Part shown: piece after piece, positions 60,375-64,000 of the stretch
Layout: each line of letters starts with the position of its first letter
Numbering within the stretch: position 1 is the stretch's first letter
Assembly: GCA_900541985.1 (NCBI GenBank)
Contig: UQLX01000008.1
Span: 13,433 to 77,432 of the forward strand
DNA: 64,000 nucleotides
Direction: 5' to 3'
Source: an uncultured Blautia sp.
GTDB lineage: Bacteria > Bacillota > Clostridia > Lachnospirales > Lachnospiraceae
Translations under genes and position numbers: made by a program
The notes under the pieces: generated by a model
What the model was told of the DNA's origin: nothing
Database searches by the model: none
The model's input: the letters and a program-made list of their open reading frames with translations, nothing else

Positions 60375-61396
60375 TAAGCTGCCTCCTCTCTCTTCTTACC
60401 TTTTACTATGGTGGCTCTCGTACTCTGGATTGCGCTGACTGCCGTACCTACTACAATGAGAAGTCCTACAAATACGTCTTTCCATATAACCGGTACACCA
60501 ATAAGAATCATAGAGTTCTCCACCAATACGATCAAAAGAGTTCCAAGAAAGCACCCGGTAAGGGTTCCTTTACCACCTACAATAGCAGTTCCTCCAAGTA
60601 CCACACCTGCAATAATATTCATTTCCATACCAAGCATATTAGTCGGCTGGCACTGCTGCATCATACACACACGGATAATACCTGCCAGGCTGGCCACGAT
60701 TCCCGCAAATACATACAGCAGAAATTTGGTACGTTTTACCTTAAATCCAACGTTATACGCAGCGCTTTCATTTCCCCCGATGGCGTAAATACCTCTTCCA
60801 AACAGGGTAAACCGGAGAACAATGAACGCAATGATATATACGGCTATCAGAACCAAAAATGCCATTGGCAGTCTGGAAGAAAGTCCACTCTGAGCATTTG
60901 TTGCCGTATATAACGCTGTGGTACCAAATTTTTTCATTCCGGATGGAATGACTGCCAGTACCTTGGACTCCAGAGTTCCCTGCATAATACCCTTAAAAAT
61001 ACTGGAAGTACCCAAGGTCACTATCATGGCAGGAAGATTCATATACCCGATAAAATAACCGTTTACTGCACCCAGAACCGCCCCCAGAACAATACCCATC
61101 AGCAGAGGAAGAAGAATTCCGCCCTCATAGCCTGAATCCAGAAAATACTTGGTGGTGGCAAATGCTGTCAGGGATGCAAGAGCCGGGAAGGATACGTCAA
61201 TACCTCCTGTAAGAATTACAAGAAACGCACCTACTGCAAACAGCCCCGGCACAATCATTGCCGACATAATATCTACAATATTATTTGACGTAAAAAACTG
61301 TCCGGAACGCGCCTGAATCAACAGTGACAATGCAACCAGAATCAGGAAAATATACGTTTCATTATGCTGTAATAATTTTTTAAATGTTTTCTGCAT
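60374..61396 (-). CDS. Sugar ABC transporter permease (RbsC-like) 1
   Basis: A 340-residue permease of the same family: FLVILTGGIDVSFPALASL, GAVNGYFIGYMNLPAMIVTLGTSS, FGRGIYAIGGNESAAYNVGFKVKR and GGTAIVGGKGTLTGCFLGT. Two different permeases indicate a heteromeric channel, as in autoinducer-2 and rhamnose importers, rather than the homodimer of ribose importers. It follows the ATPase gene by 15 bp. Confidence 0.93.
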   Translation of the reverse strand: MQKTFKKLLQHNETYIFLILVALSLLIQARSGQFFTSNNIVDIMSAMIVPGLFAVGAFLVILTGGIDVSFPALASLTAFATTKYFLDSGYEGGILLPLLMGIVLGAVLGAVNGYFIGYMNLPAMIVTLGTSSIFKGIMQGTLESKVLAVIPSGMKKFGTTALYTATNAQSGLSSRLPMAFLVLIAVYIIAFIVLRFTLFGRGIYAIGGNESAAYNVGFKVKRTKFLLYVFAGIVASLAGIIRVCMMQQCQPTNMLGMEMNIIAGVVLGGTAIVGGKGTLTGCFLGTLLIVLVENSMILIGVPVIWKDVFVGLLIVVGTAVSAIQSTRATIVKGKKREEAA

Positions 61397-61411
61397 ATGT
61401 TTTCCCCTCCT

Positions 61412-62893
61412 TTACATCATCCGATCCAGAATCATAGATTCCTGGATGTCCTGTGTATCAAGTTCTCCTGCTGTTCTTCCGTTTTTCAGAATGAGTATTC
61501 TGGAGCAGTTCTCCATAATCTCCGGAAGGTCGTCCGATATAATCACGACTGCCATTCCCTCGTTAGCCAGTTTCTGAAGCACTGCATGAATGTCGTGCTT
61601 GGAACCGATATCCACACCTACTGTAGGTCCGTTCAGAACAAGCACATCCGGTTTGCAGGACAACCATTTGGCAATGACAATACGCTGCTGATTACCACCT
61701 GATAACGTGGAAGCTGCATTATCCGGGTTGGGGGTTGCAATAGCAAGCTCTTTCACCCAATGTTCCACCTCTTTTTTACATTGATTTTCATCCACAAACA
61801 TGCCTTTTTTCAGCTGATCAATTTTGGAAATAATAATGTTGTCTCCAATACTTTGTGGAAGAAACAAACCTTCGCTGAGACGATCCTCCGGCACAAAGCC
61901 TATTTTGTTATCAATTGCATCCTGAGGTGTTTTTAAGGTCACGGTTTTGCCCTGAATTTTGATTTCTCCTGACGTAGCAGGCTTCATACCAAATAAAGAC
62001 AGCGCCAGTTCCGTACGTCCGGAATCCAGTAACCCGGTAATTCCCAGAATTTCTCCACCTTTTACCTCAAAATTAATATTTTCATAAAAACCATCTAAGG
62101 TCAGATTTTGCACCTCTAAAACAGGCTTTTCTGAAATCCTGGATGGCGTAAAAGTACGTTTTTCAAATTCTCGTCCGGTCATATAATAAGAAAATTTCTT
62201 ATCATCCAGCTCGGAAATATTTCCTGTTTTAATTAATTTGCCACTTCTGAATACGGTAAATCGTTCTGCGATTTCAAAAACCTCATCCAGCTTATGACCA
62301 ACAAACAGAATGGCAATTCCCTGCTGTTTCAGCTGAGCAATGATCTTAAACAATGATTTTACTTCTTTTTTTGTAAGGGCCGTTGTAGGCTCATCCATAA
62401 TAATCAGACGCGCATTAAACATCAGCGCGCGGCAGATTGCAACCATCTGTTTATCCGCCACAGTCAAGTTTCCCAGCGTAGCGTCCAGATCCACCTTAAA
62501 ATCAATCTTTTTCACCGCTTCTTCTGAGATTTTCTGCATTTCTTTTTTGCTGACAAATTTTTTGCCGGAAGCCAGTTCACTGTTGATAGCCAGATTTTCA
62601 CGAACAGTCAGATTGGGGAAAATCGAAAAATCCTGTGGAATTACCTGAATACCTCTGGATATGGCTTCTATCGGCGTAATCTTATTCATCTCTTTTCCAT
62701 CGAATTCAATAGTTCCGCCATCTCTCTGATATACTCCGGAAATAATTTTAATCAATGTGGACTTTCCACATCCGTTTTCCCCTGCCAGACAATGAATTTC
62801 TCCCGGCTTGATTTCCAGGGTCACATTATCCAGAGCGTGTACACCTGCAAAATATTTATGTATCCCAACGGCACGAAGTAAATATTCCCCCAT
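61412..62893 (-). CDS. Sugar ABC transporter ATP-binding protein (RbsA-like)
   Basis: A 493-residue protein with two fused ABC domains. The first has Walker A GENGCGKSTLIK, the LTVADKQMVAICRAL signature variant and IIMDEPTTALTKKE. The second has a degenerate Walker A (GLLDSGRTELALS), an intact LSGGNQQRIVIAKWL signature and PEDRLSEGLF, typical of CUT2 importers. The ATG follows AGGAGG. A hairpin lies between it and the binding-protein gene upstream. Confidence 0.95.
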   Translation of the reverse strand: MGEYLLRAVGIHKYFAGVHALDNVTLEIKPGEIHCLAGENGCGKSTLIKIISGVYQRDGGTIEFDGKEMNKITPIEAISRGIQVIPQDFSIFPNLTVRENLAINSELASGKKFVSKKEMQKISEEAVKKIDFKVDLDATLGNLTVADKQMVAICRALMFNARLIIMDEPTTALTKKEVKSLFKIIAQLKQQGIAILFVGHKLDEVFEIAERFTVFRSGKLIKTGNISELDDKKFSYYMTGREFEKRTFTPSRISEKPVLEVQNLTLDGFYENINFEVKGGEILGITGLLDSGRTELALSLFGMKPATSGEIKIQGKTVTLKTPQDAIDNKIGFVPEDRLSEGLFLPQSIGDNIIISKIDQLKKGMFVDENQCKKEVEHWVKELAIATPNPDNAASTLSGGNQQRIVIAKWLSCKPDVLVLNGPTVGVDIGSKHDIHAVLQKLANEGMAVVIISDDLPEIMENCSRILILKNGRTAGELDTQDIQESMILDRMM

Positions 62894-62915
62894 GGAGTCC
62901 CTCCTATTTTTTCAA

Positions 62916-62941
62916 GGCACTGCAGTTTTTACTGCAGCGCC
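62916..62941 (-). promoter_or_regulatory. Intercistronic hairpin after binding-protein gene
   Basis: On the minus strand GGCGCTGCAG and CTGCAGTGCC form a 10-bp stem (one G-T pair) with a six-base loop, then TTGAAAAAAT rather than a T-run. Such hairpins stabilise the upstream binding-protein mRNA or reduce read-through. Confidence 0.6.
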
Positions 62942-62976
62942 CTGAAATGATATGTTTTCTTTATATAATGTATCTA

Positions 62977-63984
62977 TTAGAATCCAAAGGAATCTACATT
63001 TTCTGCATTAATCACGATCCACGCTTCACCTTCCAGAACGGTCTCGCTTCCTTCACGGAATGTAAGCTTATCATATCCTTCTACGCCAAGGTCAACAGTA
63101 TCGCCGATTTCTTCTCCGTTAAGAACCTTCAGTGCAAGGCTGATCATGGCTTTACCTGCGCCTGCCGGATCCCACAGTGTAAGGGATTTTACTGCGCCGC
63201 TCTTAAGAAGTTCTGCATTGTCAGCAGGCATTCCGGTTCCGGATGTAAATACTTTTCCGGTAAGACCAAGCTCTTCAATGGCGCGTGCAACACCAGGAGC
63301 ATCATAGGAAGAGGTTCCCATAATCCCCTTCAGATCCGGATATTTTTTCAGAAGCTCTTTTGCTACGTTGTATGCAGTATCACCGTTGTCATGAGATTCT
63401 ACACGAGGCTCTGCTTCCAGAAGAGTCATATTTGGATAGGCTTCTTCTGCATGTGCAACTCCTGCGTCTGCCCACTCATTATGAGAAGCGTTTGTCACGT
63501 CTGCTACCATTGTGGTATAAACGCCTTCTTCTCCCATGGATTCTGCCAGGTTGTCCATAATAAATGCGCCGTATCCGGTATTGGAGAATGCTTCGATGTC
63601 ATAGTCTACGTTTTCAAGACTTGCACCCTCATGAGCAATTACAACGATTCCCGCATCCCTTGCCTGTTTCAGAACCGGCTCCAGAGATGCTGGGTCAACA
63701 GGAACCACGCAGATGGCGTCTACGCCCTGTGCGATCAGATCCCCAACCAGCTGTGCCTGTTTGGTTGCATCGATCTCATCAGTTCCTTTCTGATATGCGT
63801 TTAATCCCTTCTCTTCCGCATATTCTGTTACACCCGTATCCATACGTACAAACCATGGATTAGAAGAATCTTTTGGTACTACTACAATTTCATAATCTCC
63901 ATCATCTGCAAGTGCCGTTACGCCTGTTGCACCAAACACCATTGCTCCTGCCATAAGTACCGCTAATAATTTTTTCATCTTCAT
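62977..63984 (-). CDS. Sugar-binding protein of the ABC importer (RbsB/RhaS/LsrB-like)
   Basis: A 335-residue periplasmic-binding-type protein. After MKMKKLLAVLMAGAMVFGA, a signal peptide with probable cleavage at ALA-DD (about 27), the mature protein has the family pattern YEIVVVPKDSSNPWF, GVDAICVVPVDPASLEP, GIMGTSSYDAPGVARA and LWDPAGAGKAM. The pattern is closest to rhamnose/autoinducer-2-type binding proteins. No lipobox cysteine is seen, which is odd for a Firmicute binding protein. The ATG at 63984 follows GGAGG; an upstream ATG (63999) overlaps that site. It is the first gene visible of the operon; any regulator lies beyond the window. Confidence 0.9.
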   Translation of the reverse strand: MKMKKLLAVLMAGAMVFGATGVTALADDGDYEIVVVPKDSSNPWFVRMDTGVTEYAEEKGLNAYQKGTDEIDATKQAQLVGDLIAQGVDAICVVPVDPASLEPVLKQARDAGIVVIAHEGASLENVDYDIEAFSNTGYGAFIMDNLAESMGEEGVYTTMVADVTNASHNEWADAGVAHAEEAYPNMTLLEAEPRVESHDNGDTAYNVAKELLKKYPDLKGIMGTSSYDAPGVARAIEELGLTGKVFTSGTGMPADNAELLKSGAVKSLTLWDPAGAGKAMISLALKVLNGEEIGDTVDLGVEGYDKLTFREGSETVLEGEAWIVINAENVDSFGF

Positions 63985-64000
63985 GCTTACAACCTCCATA

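Noticed and set aside
56871..63984. Autoinducer-2 (lsr) uptake operon
   Set aside because: The binding protein resembles LsrB types, but there is no FGGY kinase LsrK and no LsrF/LsrG; a PfkB kinase and an isomerase are present instead.
1..64000. CRISPR arrays, insertion sequences, rRNA and prophage
   Set aside because: No regularly spaced direct repeats, transposase genes, rRNA stretches or phage structural genes were seen.

Overview
The window reads as a chromosomal segment of an anaerobic, spore-forming Firmicute of the Lachnospiraceae type (Blautia / Mediterraneibacter-like). This rests on gene content: spoIIM beside xerD, a SpoVB-like flippase, class B sortase, NifS/NifU with an IscR-type regulator, a Se/S-metabolism cluster, DUF5716/DUF5717 and CD1871A-type proteins. 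Base composition is moderate and start sites carry strong AGGAGG-type ribosome sites. There is one tRNA (initiator Met). I see no rRNA, CRISPR array, insertion sequence or prophage. Most genes lie on the minus strand.

Layout. 1-5.3 kb (-): DUF951 fragment, sirtuin, sortase B; tRNA-fMet; an envelope redox cluster (TlpA-like thioredoxin, small CXXC membrane protein, NapH-like polyferredoxin); an RsgI-like membrane protein with a small exported protein. 5.5-7.0 kb (+): XRE-domain/aminotransferase fusion. 7.1-13 kb (-): Lon-like AAA ATPase without protease domain, BrnQ, topoisomerase III, orphan PhoB-type response regulator. 13.1-19.8 kb: lipid kinase, then SfsA-MutY-glycosyltransferase, HAD phosphatase, DUF3784 protein and L,D-transpeptidase. 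20-28.5 kb (-): gpmI, homoserine dehydrogenase, then tpiA-pgk-gapA; inserted among them is a divergent LysR / aromatic-amino-acid-decarboxylase pair in which both genes are broken. 28.7-31.6 kb (+): PHP phosphatase and an amylosucrase-like GH13 enzyme. 31.6-35.9 kb (-): a Se/S operon (LysR, truncated 2-hydroxyacyl-CoA dehydratase, YedF, DUF3343, doubly frameshifted activase, cysteine desulfurase). 36-40.8 kb (-): P-type cation ATPase and the iscR-nifS-nifU operon, whose promoter carries a perfect 18-bp palindrome. 40.9-43.4 kb (+): SpoVB-like flippase and DAHP synthase, the latter preceded by a duplicated hairpin/ribosome-site leader. 43.5-51.2 kb (-): xerD, spoIIM, RNase Y, recX, recA (with LexA-like box), lgt, an arginase-fold protein and fructose-bisphosphate aldolase. 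51.3-56.8 kb (-): DUF5717-DUF5716-TPR operon. 56.9-64 kb (-): a sugar ABC importer with isomerase, GATase-like protein and PfkB kinase.

How the genes work together. The glycolytic genes (fba, tpiA, gapA, pgk, gpmI) are all in the window. The importer at the right end appears to feed a phosphorylated, isomerised sugar toward the same pathway. IscR-NifS-NifU supplies Fe-S clusters that MutY, the polyferredoxin and IscR itself need. The Se/S operon seems to be losing its dehydratase/activase pair while keeping its sulfur-handling genes.

The best candidate for an undescribed system is the three-gene operon at 51.3-56.8 kb: a 1181-residue solenoid protein, an actin/Hsp70-fold ATPase and a TPR-like protein, tightly coupled and of no known function. 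Other leads are the TlpA/CXXC/polyferredoxin cluster, the duplicated aroF leader, a structured element ahead of the cation ATPase, and the two decaying loci. All family names come from reading the sequence and memory; no database search was run.
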